Positions 15,657 through 23,483 of a stretch of 63,284 nucleotides of DNA are shown in pieces. Numbering within the stretch: the first letter of the stretch is position 1; the number at the start of each line of letters is the position of its first letter. Both the position numbers and the translations under genes were made by a program. The stretch comes from Clostridia bacterium. Lineage in GTDB: Bacteria > Bacillota > Clostridia > Christensenellales > Aristaeellaceae. The notes under the pieces are model-generated. The model did not search any database. It worked only from the letters and a program-made list of their open reading frames with translations, and had not been told where the DNA came from. The DNA lies in NCBI GenBank assembly GCA_017433405.1, contig JAFRHH010000028.1, positions 1-63,284 on the forward strand, read 5' to 3'.

Positions 15657-18053
15657 TTATTTCATGCTCTGGGTTCTCGCCCAGGCCGCGTCGATGGTTT
15701 CCTGGTGGCTGGTCGCATACTGGCCGATCTTCTCCACCTGCTCCTGGGTCCGCGGGAAGTGCAGACAGCTGTGGCCCGCGAAGTTGTTATCCGCGATATG
15801 CTGCGTGCCGTGGGGATACGAATGGGTCGACCCGAGATACACGCTGCCATTGGAGAAGACGACCCAGACCGCCTTCGGATTCCAGGTGTTCCCCCCGAAG
15901 ATCCGCAGCATCTTCGCCGTATCCGCGGCGGTCAGCGGCTCGTAGTCCGCGTGGGCCCCGAGGGAGAAGATATGAATCTGGTAGGAGATACCGCTGCCGA
16001 AATCGTATACCGTCGCGTAGGGGTAGCTCCGGGCCACGTTCTTGACGGAGGTATACCAGTTTTCATAGCGCACCTGGGACGCGGAAGGCCGCACCCCGGA
16101 AACCGCCGTGCCGCTGGAGGCAGCCGTCGCTGCGGCCGCCGGCGCCGCCGTCGGTGTTGGCGTTCCCTCCTTCGAAACGGCGCTTCCGCTCTGCAGCGCC
16201 GCCAGGGTCTTCTCCCCGGCCACGCCGTCCGCCTTCAGGGAGTTCGCCTTCTGGAAGGCGACCACCGCCTTATAGGTATTGGCGCCGTAGACGCCGTCCG
16301 CCTTACCCTTAAGATAGCCCAGGCGGATCAGCAGGTTCTGAAGATCCTTGACGGCGGAGCCGGTGGCCCCCTGCTTCAGGATCCCGTTCTTCTCCGCTTC
16401 CTCCGCCCTGGCGGCGGAGGCCTTCCTGGCGCTGCCGCTGAAGAGCGCCTTCTGGGTCGCCTCGCCGGCGGATCCGTCCGCCGTCAGGCCGTTCGCCTTC
16501 TGGAAGGCCTTTACCGCCTCCGTGGTCTTATCGCCGTAGGTACCGTCCGCCCGGCCCTTAAGGTAGCCCAGCTCGATCAGCATTTCCTGCAGCTGAGCCA
16601 CGTTTTCGCCCGTATCCCCGGGCCGGATCGTTCCCCAGAAGGAGGAAGCCTCCCCCGGCGCGGGGGTCGGCGTCACCGTTACCGCGGGGGTCGGGGTCGT
16701 CCCTTTGGCCAGGGCCGCGTCGCTGAACAGCACCTGATAGGTGCCCTTTCCGGCGACGCCGTCGGCCTCCAGGCCGTTGGCCTCCTGGAATTTCTTCAGG
16801 GCGACCTCGCTCAGCGCCCCGAACTTGCCGTCCACCCGGCTGGTAAAATAGCCCAGCTCCTTCAGGCGGCTCTGAACCGTCCGGGCGTCCTCCCCCTCGC
16901 TGCCCTTTCTGACCGAGACCGTCGGAACCTTGTAGACCGGCTTGGGGGTCGGGGTCGGGGTCGGCTTCGGGGTCGGCGTCGCGTCGGCCCGGATCGCCGT
17001 ATCGGCGTAGAGGGCCTGCTGGGTTTCGGCGTAGGCCACGCCGTCCTTCTTGCTCAGGCCCATCTTCTTCTGGAAGGTCAGCACCGCCACCTTCGTGGCC
17101 CCGTCAAAGGTGCCGCTGGGGGTGACCATATAACCCAGGTCGCTGAGCCTCTGCTGCAGCTTTTTAACGTTCGCCCCGGTGTTGCCCAGCTTCATGGTCA
17201 CCCAGCTGACAGGGCTGACGGTATTGATCTTGACGGCGGTTCCCTTCGCGTTCTTCGGCTTTCCGGAATACAGGAAGGCCTGCAGGTTCGCGTCCACGAC
17301 GCCGGTATCCGGGTAGCCGTTCTTCTTCTGGAAGGCGATGACCGCCCTTTCCGTTCCCGCGCCGAACTTGCCGTCCGGCTTTCCGTTCAGGAAGCCCAGC
17401 TCGATCAGGGCGCTCTGCAGCGCCTCGACCTGGTCGCCGGAGGAACCCTTCTGCAGCACCTGGTAGCTGCCCGCGTCCTCCTCGGGGCTCAGGGTCGGCA
17501 CCGGGCTCGGGGTCGCCGTCGCCCGGGTTCTGACCACCTTCTTCAGGGTAATATAATCCGTCTTCACGTAGCCGGAGCTCTTTCCCCAGGTCACCGCGGC
17601 CCAGCTTCCGCTGACCCCGGTCACCGAAATCTCCGTCCCCCGCGGAATCGTCCGGATCAGCGCGCTGCGCACGGACCGGGCGGAGCGCAGGTTCACCTTA
17701 TCCGTCGTTACCGTGGTATAGGGATAGCCGCTGACCGTCTCGATCTCCTCCGGCGCGGGGGTTACGATGACGCTTTTATCCGTGTTGACATACTGCTTCT
17801 GGACATACCCGTCCCGGCCCCGGGCCCTGACATGATACCAGCTGCCGGTTTCGCCCAGCACCTCCACGCTCTCGCCCTTCTCCAGGGTCTCCAGCACCGT
17901 CGCTCCGGAAGACGCGCTGCGGCGCATCCGCACCGAATCCGTGGTCTTCGTCGTAAAGGGGTAGCTCAGCGCCGCCGCGGCCACCGCGCAGACCAGCGTC
18001 AGCGCCGCCGCCAGCGTCAGGGCGCGCCGAAAACGGATTTTCTTTCCTGCCAT
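15657..18053 (-). CDS. Large exported SH3b / multi-peptidoglycan-binding-domain protein
   Basis: The 798-aa protein has a basic N terminus and a membrane anchor or signal (residues ~8-30). Then come two bacterial SH3 domains (~33-90 and ~100-160), five PG_binding_1 modules of ~60 aa (each with an LGY/F...DG.FG...FQK.NGL pattern, ~190-620) separated by Thr-Pro linkers, and a ~150-aa C-terminal domain. That last domain has HGTQH and GHSCLHFPRT, a His/Ser/Cys arrangement recalling L,D-transpeptidases. It probably acts on or anchors to the cell wall. The ATG at 18053 has GGAGGG upstream; a longer frame to 18128 lies in the leader. Own promoter at 18127-18155. Confidence 0.85.
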   Translation of the reverse strand: MAGKKIRFRRALTLAAALTLVCAVAAAALSYPFTTKTTDSVRMRRSASSGATVLETLEKGESVEVLGETGSWYHVRARGRDGYVQKQYVNTDKSVIVTPAPEEIETVSGYPYTTVTTDKVNLRSARSVRSALIRTIPRGTEISVTGVSGSWAAVTWGKSSGYVKTDYITLKKVVRTRATATPSPVPTLSPEEDAGSYQVLQKGSSGDQVEALQSALIELGFLNGKPDGKFGAGTERAVIAFQKKNGYPDTGVVDANLQAFLYSGKPKNAKGTAVKINTVSPVSWVTMKLGNTGANVKKLQQRLSDLGYMVTPSGTFDGATKVAVLTFQKKMGLSKKDGVAYAETQQALYADTAIRADATPTPKPTPTPTPKPVYKVPTVSVRKGSEGEDARTVQSRLKELGYFTSRVDGKFGALSEVALKKFQEANGLEADGVAGKGTYQVLFSDAALAKGTTPTPAVTVTPTPAPGEASSFWGTIRPGDTGENVAQLQEMLIELGYLKGRADGTYGDKTTEAVKAFQKANGLTADGSAGEATQKALFSGSARKASAARAEEAEKNGILKQGATGSAVKDLQNLLIRLGYLKGKADGVYGANTYKAVVAFQKANSLKADGVAGEKTLAALQSGSAVSKEGTPTPTAAPAAAATAASSGTAVSGVRPSASQVRYENWYTSVKNVARSYPYATVYDFGSGISYQIHIFSLGAHADYEPLTAADTAKMLRIFGGNTWNPKAVWVVFSNGSVYLGSTHSYPHGTQHIADNNFAGHSCLHFPRTQEQVEKIGQYATSHQETIDAAWARTQSMK

Positions 18054-18126
18054 CTCGATCCCTCCGGCTTCCTGCTTTTTTCGGATAAAGGGAAAAAAGC
18101 CCGTCAGCATATTGATACACACAATC

Positions 18127-18155
18127 ATTTTACAATGCGTGTGTCAAATTGTCAA
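18127..18155 (-). promoter_or_regulatory. Promoter for the SH3/PG-binding gene
   Basis: TTGACA (18155-18150) and TAAAAT (18132-18127) are 17 bases apart on the minus strand, 74 bases before the ATG. A second overlapping TTGACA lies eight bases further downstream. Confidence 0.8.
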
Positions 18156-18274
18156 CGGGAATTTCATTTTTCTGTAATAATTATTTCACATTTGCGTTTT
18201 CCGGCCGCATGAAGACTGTCTCCCAATACAACCCGCACTGCCCGAAAAGCCTTTCCCGAACCGCCGGTTTCTGT

Positions 18275-18280
18275 TATAAT
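18275..18280 (+). promoter_or_regulatory. -10 element for the YuiD-like gene
   Basis: A perfect TATAAT, with only a weak -35 (TTTCCC) upstream. It lies 220 bases before the start codon, so the leader would carry the whole family A array at 18366-18492. The 300-base stretch 18054-18365 holds nothing else that I recognise apart from the two divergent promoters. Confidence 0.45.
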
Positions 18281-18365
18281 GGCAGGGACAATCAGGCACA
18301 GGCCCGGAAGGCCTGTCTGTCCGTGATCCTTTCAGCGGGGCGCGGTCACGGGATCGCCATCCGCC

Positions 18366-18492
18366 GCAGAATGGCAGACGTGAACTACCGTTCACAGAGG
18401 AGACAGATTTTGTCCGCGAACGCATAAGCGGAGCGGCTACAAAATCGTCATCCGGACAGAATGACAGACGTGAACTCTGGTTCACAGAGGAG
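18366..18492 (+). repeat. Family A repeat, tail-core-tail array
   Basis: Plus-strand copy. An extra tail (GTGAAC-TACC-GTTCAC, AGAGGAG) is followed directly by a complete element whose own tail is GTGAAC-TCTG-GTTCAC, AGAGGAG. The second AGAGGAG is seven bases before the YuiD-like ATG. It is the main copy on the plus strand, and it follows the orientation of its gene. Confidence 0.9.
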
Positions 18493-18499
18493 AAACAGC

Positions 18500-18949
18500 A
18501 TGGACCTGTATAACCCGATTCTGGTTACAGCCCTGATCGCCTGGGCGCTCGCCCAGTTTTCCAAGACAGTGATCCACTGGATCATCCACCGGCAGTTCGA
18601 CGTTCACCGGCTCTTTGGGGACGGGGGCATGCCCAGCAGCCACTCCGCCATCGTGACCTCGGCCGCCACGGCCATCGGCCTGCGCCACGGCTGGCCCTCG
18701 CCGCTTTTCGCCCTTTCGGTCATCCTCGCGCTGATCGTCATGCACGACGCCGCCGGCGTCCGCCAGGAAACCGGCAAGCAGGCCCGGGCGATCAACGATA
18801 TCGCCGAGCTCCTGAAATCCATGAACCGGGGCGTCCTGTCCCAGGTCGAGGCCCTGGAGGAGTTCGTCGGCCATACCGGCCGTCAGGTCTTCGTCGGCGC
18901 CCTCCTGGGGATCCTCGTCGCCCTGATCGCCCACGGTTTTTTGCCGTGA
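18500..18949 (+). CDS. Divergent PAP2-family (YuiD-like) membrane protein
   Basis: 149 aa with about four hydrophobic segments. The motifs GGMPSSHSAIVTS and, later, HDAAGVRQETGKQA with LEEFVGHTGRQVFVG are those of the divergent PAP2 family (PF02681), predicted acid phosphatase / lipid phosphatase relatives. Physiological substrate unknown. The ATG at 18500 is used with the repeat-derived AGAGGAG. An in-frame ATG at 18461, inside the repeat, would add 13 residues. Confidence 0.88.
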   Translation: MDLYNPILVTALIAWALAQFSKTVIHWIIHRQFDVHRLFGDGGMPSSHSAIVTSAATAIGLRHGWPSPLFALSVILALIVMHDAAGVRQETGKQARAINDIAELLKSMNRGVLSQVEALEEFVGHTGRQVFVGALLGILVALIAHGFLP

Positions 18950-18958
18950 TAATTGGCT

Positions 18959-19381
18959 TCAGCCCTTCAGGATTTTTCTTTTCGTAAAATAATTCCAGAT
19001 CATGACGACCCCCGTCGCGATGACCTTGTTCACCATATACAGGCTGATATTAAAGCCGAAGACCGTCAGGAGTACCGTTTCCTCGCCCCAGATGACGCGG
19101 AACAGGAGCATCAGCAGCTCGTTAATCGCCAGACCGATGGCGCTGGTCAGAAAGAAGCCGAACTGACTCTTCGCGCTCTGCTCCCGGGCCCCGTCGAACA
19201 CCCACAGCACGCACAGCAGGTAATTCACCACCACCGACAGCAGGAAGGCGATCGGCGTCGCCACCAGCGTATCCATGCCCAGCTTCTCCTTGCAGAGGAT
19301 CAGCGTCAGCATTTCCACGACGAATCCGCCGGCCCCCGCGATGGCGAAGCGGATGATTTCACCCAGTCGTTTTTTGTCCAT
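18959..19381 (-). CDS. GtrA-family membrane protein
   Basis: 140 aa with four predicted transmembrane helices and the GtrA pattern (basic start, RFAIAGAGGFVVEMLTL, later VNYLLCVLWVF and KVIATGVVMIWNYFTKRKI). GtrA proteins are thought to flip lipid-linked sugars. The ATG at 19381 is preferred. Spacing to the repeat's AGAGGAGG is ~18 bases, and a weaker AGGAAAG lies closer. It is downstream of, and probably co-transcribed with, the GT-C gene at 19506-20690. Confidence 0.85.
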   Translation of the reverse strand: MDKKRLGEIIRFAIAGAGGFVVEMLTLILCKEKLGMDTLVATPIAFLLSVVVNYLLCVLWVFDGAREQSAKSQFGFFLTSAIGLAINELLMLLFRVIWGEETVLLTVFGFNISLYMVNKVIATGVVMIWNYFTKRKILKG

Positions 19382-19400
19382 TCCCTGTATCTTTCCTTTC

Positions 19401-19512
19401 CTCCTCTGTGAACGGCTGTTCACGTCTGCCATTCTATCCGGATGACGATTTTGTTGCCGCTCCCGCTGACGCGTTCGCGGACAAAATCTGTCTCCTCTGT
19501 GAACGTCAGTTT
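19401..19512 (-). repeat. Family A repeat, full copy plus second tail
   Basis: A full copy (19401-19497) with a second, abutting tail (GTGAAC-GTCA-GTTTCC on the plus strand). It fills the gap between two minus-strand genes. The TGA stop codon of the upstream GT-C gene lies inside the second tail. Confidence 0.9.
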
Positions 19513-20690
19513 CCGTCCGGCCCCGCCAGCGCCTCCCGCTTCCGGATGCCCCGGCACAGGTTCCAGACATAGAGACTGAAGCAGACGATATTCGCCACCG
19601 ACAGCATGACCCAGTTCGGGTTATTCCCGAAGAGGAAGTCGCCGTAGGTGGTCAGATTGATCTGCAGGAAGACCATCAGGAAGGGCAGCGTACCCACCTC
19701 CAGGCAGCCTACCGCCAGACAGGCGAGGATCGCCGGATAGTCATACCGCTCATGCATGTTCGGCAGAAGCAGGGGGCAGACATAGAGGATCAGCGCCAGG
19801 ATTTTGAGATGATCCAGATCCGTCAGGGGCTTTTTCCGCTTCAGGAGCAGCAGCATGCCCACCGCCAGCACCAGCAGGGTCAGCACGATCAGCATGCCCT
19901 TGAGGTCCTCATAATAGCCCTCCTTCATGTTCGGGAACATCAGTCCCCAGAAGGAGGGGTAGTTATAGGAGATCCGCTCGTACTGCCCCCCCTGGTTGAT
20001 CAGGGTTCTGAAGAGATCGATGATATCCCGGCCCTGGAGGATACCCGGCAGGCTGGTTACCACGATCGTCGCCGGGATCAGCAGGAAGTGCAGCAGGGAG
20101 TACTCCTTCCGATCCGCATAGAGGAAGAGGAAGAAGGGCAGGAAAAAGATGCCCTGCAGCTTGACGGAAAAGGCGATTCCCAGGGAGATAAAGGCCAGCA
20201 CCGGTTTTTTCTCCAGAATCAGCCAGTAGGCCAGGAGGCCGAAGCCCGTAATCAGGGATTCACACTGGCCCCAGAGGGCGCCGTTCAGCAGCACGATGGG
20301 AAAATTCAGCGCCGCGGCATAGCCCACCGCGCCCTTCAGGCCGCTGCCGCTGATCTTCTTCACGATCAGCCCAGCCGCCGCGGCCAGGACGAAATCGAAG
20401 GGCAGCAGTACCGCCTTCATTGCCACCACCGGGGACAGGGGCAGGTAATAGGCGATCACCATCAGCGTCTGGAACAGGACGCCGTAGTTGCCCGTCTGGG
20501 TGCTCAGAGCCCGCCAGCCCCCCTTTTCCCCGATATCCCGGTACCACCGCAGGAAGATATCCATATCCTCGCTGTGGAACCCGACCGTCCAGTAGCGGAT
20601 CAGGATACCCGCCAGCGTTCCGCCCAGCAGCACCAGCAGCGCCGGATTTTTCAGAAACCAGTTCCAGAATTTTTTCTCCACCCGAAGCAA
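19506..20690 (-). CDS. Integral membrane GT-C glycosyltransferase (ALG6/mannosyltransferase-like)
   Basis: 394 aa with 9-11 hydrophobic segments. An N-terminal loop carries HSEDMDIFLRWYRDIGEKGGW. Further motifs are ALWGQCESLI and, near the C terminus, PNMHERYDYPAIL (MHERY), as in polyprenyl-phosphate-sugar-dependent GT-C enzymes. It likely moves a sugar from a lipid carrier to an outer-face acceptor. The start is TTG at 20690 with AGGAGGG 7-8 bases upstream. The neighbouring GtrA protein fits a two-protein glycosylation unit. Confidence 0.8.
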   Translation of the reverse strand: MLRVEKKFWNWFLKNPALLVLLGGTLAGILIRYWTVGFHSEDMDIFLRWYRDIGEKGGWRALSTQTGNYGVLFQTLMVIAYYLPLSPVVAMKAVLLPFDFVLAAAAGLIVKKISGSGLKGAVGYAAALNFPIVLLNGALWGQCESLITGFGLLAYWLILEKKPVLAFISLGIAFSVKLQGIFFLPFFLFLYADRKEYSLLHFLLIPATIVVTSLPGILQGRDIIDLFRTLINQGGQYERISYNYPSFWGLMFPNMKEGYYEDLKGMLIVLTLLVLAVGMLLLLKRKKPLTDLDHLKILALILYVCPLLLPNMHERYDYPAILACLAVGCLEVGTLPFLMVFLQINLTTYGDFLFGNNPNWVMLSVANIVCFSLYVWNLCRGIRKREALAGPDGN

Positions 20691-20729
20691 GATTTCACCC
20701 TCCTGACATGTTTTCCTTTGTCTGCGCTT

Positions 20730-20800
20730 CTCCTCTGTGAACGGCAGTTCACATCGGTCTTTCTGTTCGGATGACGATTTAGTTACCGCTTCGCTCAGGC
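20730..20800 (-). repeat. Family A repeat, partial copy
   Basis: Tail hairpin (GTGAAC-TGCC-GTTCAC), middle and half of the first hairpin. Its AGAGGAG is about 40 bases from the TTG start of the GT-C gene, so here it does not serve as the ribosome site. A four-codon open frame, ATG-TCA-GGA-GGG-TGA, lies in between. Confidence 0.8.
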
Positions 20801-20835
20801 GGTTTCAGCCCGGGATTCCTCCCCGGCTTCCCCGC

Positions 20836-21744
20836 TCACAGCCGCCGGGCCATCTCCTCCAGCTTTTCCGTCACCCGCGCCATATCCGTTCCCGACCGGC
20901 GGGCCCAGGTTTCCAGCGGGCCCCGGCCCCCGTCGTGGTGCAGGATGCCGCCCCGGGGAAAGCGGTTATAATCCCCGTACTGCTCCCGCAGGTATCCCTC
21001 CGGGTTCGCGGGACCGGAAAGCTCCACTCCCTCGAAGGCGATGGGCCGCAGGGGAAACACATCCTCCATCCGCTGCAGGTTTGCCGCCCGGAAAAACTCC
21101 GAGGCGAAGATGACGCTCCGGGCTTCCTCCTTCCCGCAGAGGGAGGAGATCATCCGCTTCCGAATCTCCTCATGACGCGCCATGTCCGGATCCTTCCCCA
21201 GCTTTTTCCGGTAGGTCAGATAATAGGCGTGAATCTCCCGGGCCAGGGTCGCCCGTTCCTCCGGGCTGTCCGGATCCGTCCGGGAATAATCCATCGGGAA
21301 CACGTCGATCCAGAGGCCGGTCTTCTCGTGGTCGCAGCCGATCCCGAGCCATCCGCCGAGGTAACCCGGCTCCTCCCGGGCGGTAAGCCCCAGCTCCCCG
21401 CAGGCCTTCGGCAGGATCTCCCGGGCCTTCAGGTAGTTTTCCCGATCCATGCAGACGTCACAGTCGTCGTCCCAGGGGATGAAGCCCCCATGGCGAACCG
21501 CCCCCAGCAGGGTACCGAACCCGATCCAGTAGGCCAGCCCGTGGCGGCGGCACAGGGCATCGAAGACCTTCAGAAGCGCCGTATCCCCCTGCTGCAGAAG
21601 GCGCAGATCGCCCTCCGCCGGCGGCAGGTCGCCGACCTTGCAGAAGCGGTTCAGAAAATAGAACAGCGCATCGAAGGACTCCTGCGTCTCCTGCTGATCC
21701 GTCAGACGCTTCGCGATCCCCTTAATCCGCTCCCGGATACCCAC
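20836..21744 (-). CDS. licD: LicD-family protein (phosphocholine/phosphosugar transferase)
   Basis: 302 aa with the LicD signature of the nucleotidyltransferase fold: GFGTLLGAVRHGGFIPWDDD, DVCMDR, and later WIDVFPMDY. LicD proteins attach phosphocholine or similar phospho-groups to surface glycans. GTG at 21744 is chosen, with GGAAGGGG seven bases upstream. An in-frame extension to 21834 exists, but it is encoded by a small repetitive tract without a ribosome site. The donor here could be a CMP/CDP-activated phosphonate from the pepM or pntC-like genes; this is inference. Confidence 0.82.
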   Translation of the reverse strand: MGIRERIKGIAKRLTDQQETQESFDALFYFLNRFCKVGDLPPAEGDLRLLQQGDTALLKVFDALCRRHGLAYWIGFGTLLGAVRHGGFIPWDDDCDVCMDRENYLKAREILPKACGELGLTAREEPGYLGGWLGIGCDHEKTGLWIDVFPMDYSRTDPDSPEERATLAREIHAYYLTYRKKLGKDPDMARHEEIRKRMISSLCGKEEARSVIFASEFFRAANLQRMEDVFPLRPIAFEGVELSGPANPEGYLREQYGDYNRFPRGGILHHDGGRGPLETWARRSGTDMARVTEKLEEMARRL

Positions 21745-21774
21745 GGCGCTCTCCCCTTCCCTGTCAGGAAAATT

Positions 21775-21830
21775 CATATTCCCGAAAAAAGATGCATTCC
21801 CGGAACACCTTGCATCCCCGAAAAAATCGC
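21775..21830. repeat. Short degenerate minisatellite upstream of licD
   Basis: Three imperfect units of ~18 bases (CATTCCCGGAACACCTTG type, alternating with CCCGAAAAAA) immediately upstream of the licD start. Confidence 0.5.
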
Positions 21831-21902
21831 ACATCCGATATCATACACTACCGCCCCCCCTGTTTCAAGGGTTTTCTCCTCGATACAACGCCGTGATAGA
21901 CT

Positions 21903-21928
21903 AGACAAAAGAACCGTCTCCCTGTCTG
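21903..21928. repeat. Family B repeat, degenerate copy
   Basis: AGACAAAAGAACCGTCTCCC followed by TGTCT, matching the GAACCGTCCCCGTGTCT variant of family B seen at 57.9 kb. Its ends AGACA/TGTCT are inverted repeats. It is intergenic between divergent licD and ugd. Confidence 0.75.
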
Positions 21929-21940
21929 GTACCGTTTCCC

Positions 21941-21970
21941 CGACGTTCGCGGGCAAAATCTGTCTCCTCT
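21941..21970 (-). repeat. Family A repeat, distal fragment
   Basis: Only the outer end of the first hairpin is kept (GTTCGCGGGCAAAATCTGTC and CTCCTCT on the plus strand). It has no tail and serves no adjacent start. Confidence 0.6.
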
Positions 21971-22012
21971 GCCCGCTCCCCCCGGCGCGGTCACGAACAG
22001 GAACCCGCTCCC

Positions 22013-22042
22013 TTGACGAAGGCCGCAGTCCGGTGATAGGAT
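22013..22042 (+). promoter_or_regulatory. Promoter for the nucleotide-sugar dehydrogenase gene
   Basis: TTGACG (22013-22018) and TAGGAT (22037-22042) are 18 bases apart, ending 34 bases before the start codon. Confidence 0.55.
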
Positions 22043-22076
22043 CAGATCGTAAACAAACGCAGGAGGCGGATGATTG

Positions 22077-23354
22077 ATGAAATTCCAGAACCTTTCCCGG
22101 AAAAAGATCGCTGTAGCCGGCACCGGCTATGTGGGGCTTTCCCTGGCGGTGCTTCTGTCCCAGCATCACGACGTAACCGCCGTTGATATTCTGCCGGAGA
22201 AGGTGGAAAAACTGAACCGGCGGGAAAGCCCGATCCGGGATGAATATATCGAAACCTTCCTCCGGGAATACGACCAGCGGGGCCTTTCCCTGCAGGCAAC
22301 CACCGACGGCGCCGCCGCCTACCGGGAAGCAGACTTCATTCTCGTCGCCGCCCCGACCAATTACGATCCAAAGCAGAACTTCTTCGACTGCTCCGCGGTG
22401 GAAAGCGTGCTGCGGATGATCCGGGAGGTCACCCGGGACCGGGCGGAAAAGCCCGTCGTCGTAATTAAGTCCACGATCCCCGTCGGCTATACCCGCGCCG
22501 TCCGGGAAAAGCTCGGCATGCGCCGCCTGCTCTTCAGCCCGGAGTTTCTGCGGGAATCGAAGGCCCTCTACGATAACCTTTACCCCAGCCGGATTATCGT
22601 CGGCCGGGAGGAGGAGGATCGGGAGGCCGCGGAAACCTTCGCCGAGCTGCTGCGGGAGGGGGCCCTGAAGGAGGAGATTCCGACGCTTTTCACGGGCACC
22701 ACCGAAGCCGAGGCCACCAAGCTCTTCGTCAATACCTATCTCGCCCTCCGGGTCAGCTTTTTTAACGAGCTGGATACCTACGCGGAGATCAAGGGACTGC
22801 GGACCGCGGACATTATTCAGGGCGTCTGCCTGGATCCCCGGGTCGGGGATTTCTACAACAATCCCTCCTTCGGCTACGGCGGCTACTGCCTGCCGAAGGA
22901 TACCAAGCAGCTGCTGGCCAACTATCAGGATGTGCCCCAGAACCTGATCCAGGCCATCGTCGAAAGCAACCGCACCCGGAAGGATTTTATCGCCGAGCGG
23001 GTGCTGGAAATCGCCGGCTCCTATACCGGCTCCGCCCATTATTCCCGGGACCAGGAACAAAAACAGCAGGCGGTCACCGTCGGGGTGTACCGCCTGACCA
23101 TGAAGAGCAACAGCGACAACTTCCGCCAGAGCTCGATCCAGGGCATTATGAAGCGCATCAAGGCCAAGGGCGCCCAGGTCATTATCTTCGAGCCCACCCT
23201 GGAGGACGGCTCCACCTTCTTCGGATCGGAGGTGGTCAACGACCTGGCGGCCTTTAAACGCCGGAGCAGCTGCATCATCGCCAACCGCTATGACCCCTGT
23301 CTCGACGACGTGGCGGAGACGGTTTATACCCGGGATCTGTTCAGAAGAGACTGA
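22077..23354 (+). CDS. ugd: UDP-glucose 6-dehydrogenase (nucleotide-sugar dehydrogenase)
   Basis: Oxidises a UDP-hexose to the uronic acid using two NAD+. The 425-aa protein has the N-terminal Rossmann motif GTGYVGLS (~13-20), KSTIPVGYT, the central segment [21 protein letters not shown], the catalytic Cys in [14 protein letters not shown] (~residue 270), and a C-terminal UDP-binding domain. The ATG at 22077 has AGGAGG ten bases upstream; TTG at 22074 is an alternative with better spacing. The uronic acid product probably feeds the surface polysaccharide. Convergent with the pepM operon. Confidence 0.9.
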   Translation: MKFQNLSRKKIAVAGTGYVGLSLAVLLSQHHDVTAVDILPEKVEKLNRRESPIRDEYIETFLREYDQRGLSLQATTDGAAAYREADFILVAAPTNYDPKQNFFDCSAVESVLRMIREVTRDRAEKPVVVIKSTIPVGYTRAVREKLGMRRLLFSPEFLRESKALYDNLYPSRIIVGREEEDREAAETFAELLREGALKEEIPTLFTGTTEAEATKLFVNTYLALRVSFFNELDTYAEIKGLRTADIIQGVCLDPRVGDFYNNPSFGYGGYCLPKDTKQLLANYQDVPQNLIQAIVESNRTRKDFIAERVLEIAGSYTGSAHYSRDQEQKQQAVTVGVYRLTMKSNSDNFRQSSIQGIMKRIKAKGAQVIIFEPTLEDGSTFFGSEVVNDLAAFKRRSSCIIANRYDPCLDDVAETVYTRDLFRRD

Positions 23355-23395
23355 TCCCGGGCACCTTGATTCGCGTTGTTTTGACTGGCTGTTGC

Positions 23396-23422
23396 GGAAC
23401 GCGGGGACAGGCCCCATGTTCC
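23396..23422. repeat. Imperfect palindrome (REP-like)
   Basis: GGAACGCGGGG-ACAGG-CCCCATGTTCC folds into an 11-bp stem with two mismatches. A related palindrome lies at 37988-38014. Both lie next to gene ends or starts in intergenic DNA. Confidence 0.65.
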
Positions 23423-23444
23423 GATCCAACCTGCCTTGCTTACA

Positions 23445-23482
23445 AGACAGAAGATACGTCCCTCTGTCTGAACCTCTGTCTG
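23445..23482. repeat. Family B repeat copy
   Basis: AGACAGAAGATACGTCCC followed by TCTGTCTG and a second CTCTGTCTGA. It lies between convergent ugd and pepM, two bases beyond the pepM stop. Confidence 0.8.
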
Positions 23483-23483
23483 A

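Noticed and set aside
21745-21834. 30-residue N-terminal extension of LicD
   Set aside because: It is encoded by a small repetitive tract (FFGNxxF units) with no ribosome site. GTG 21744 has a well-placed GGAAGGGG.
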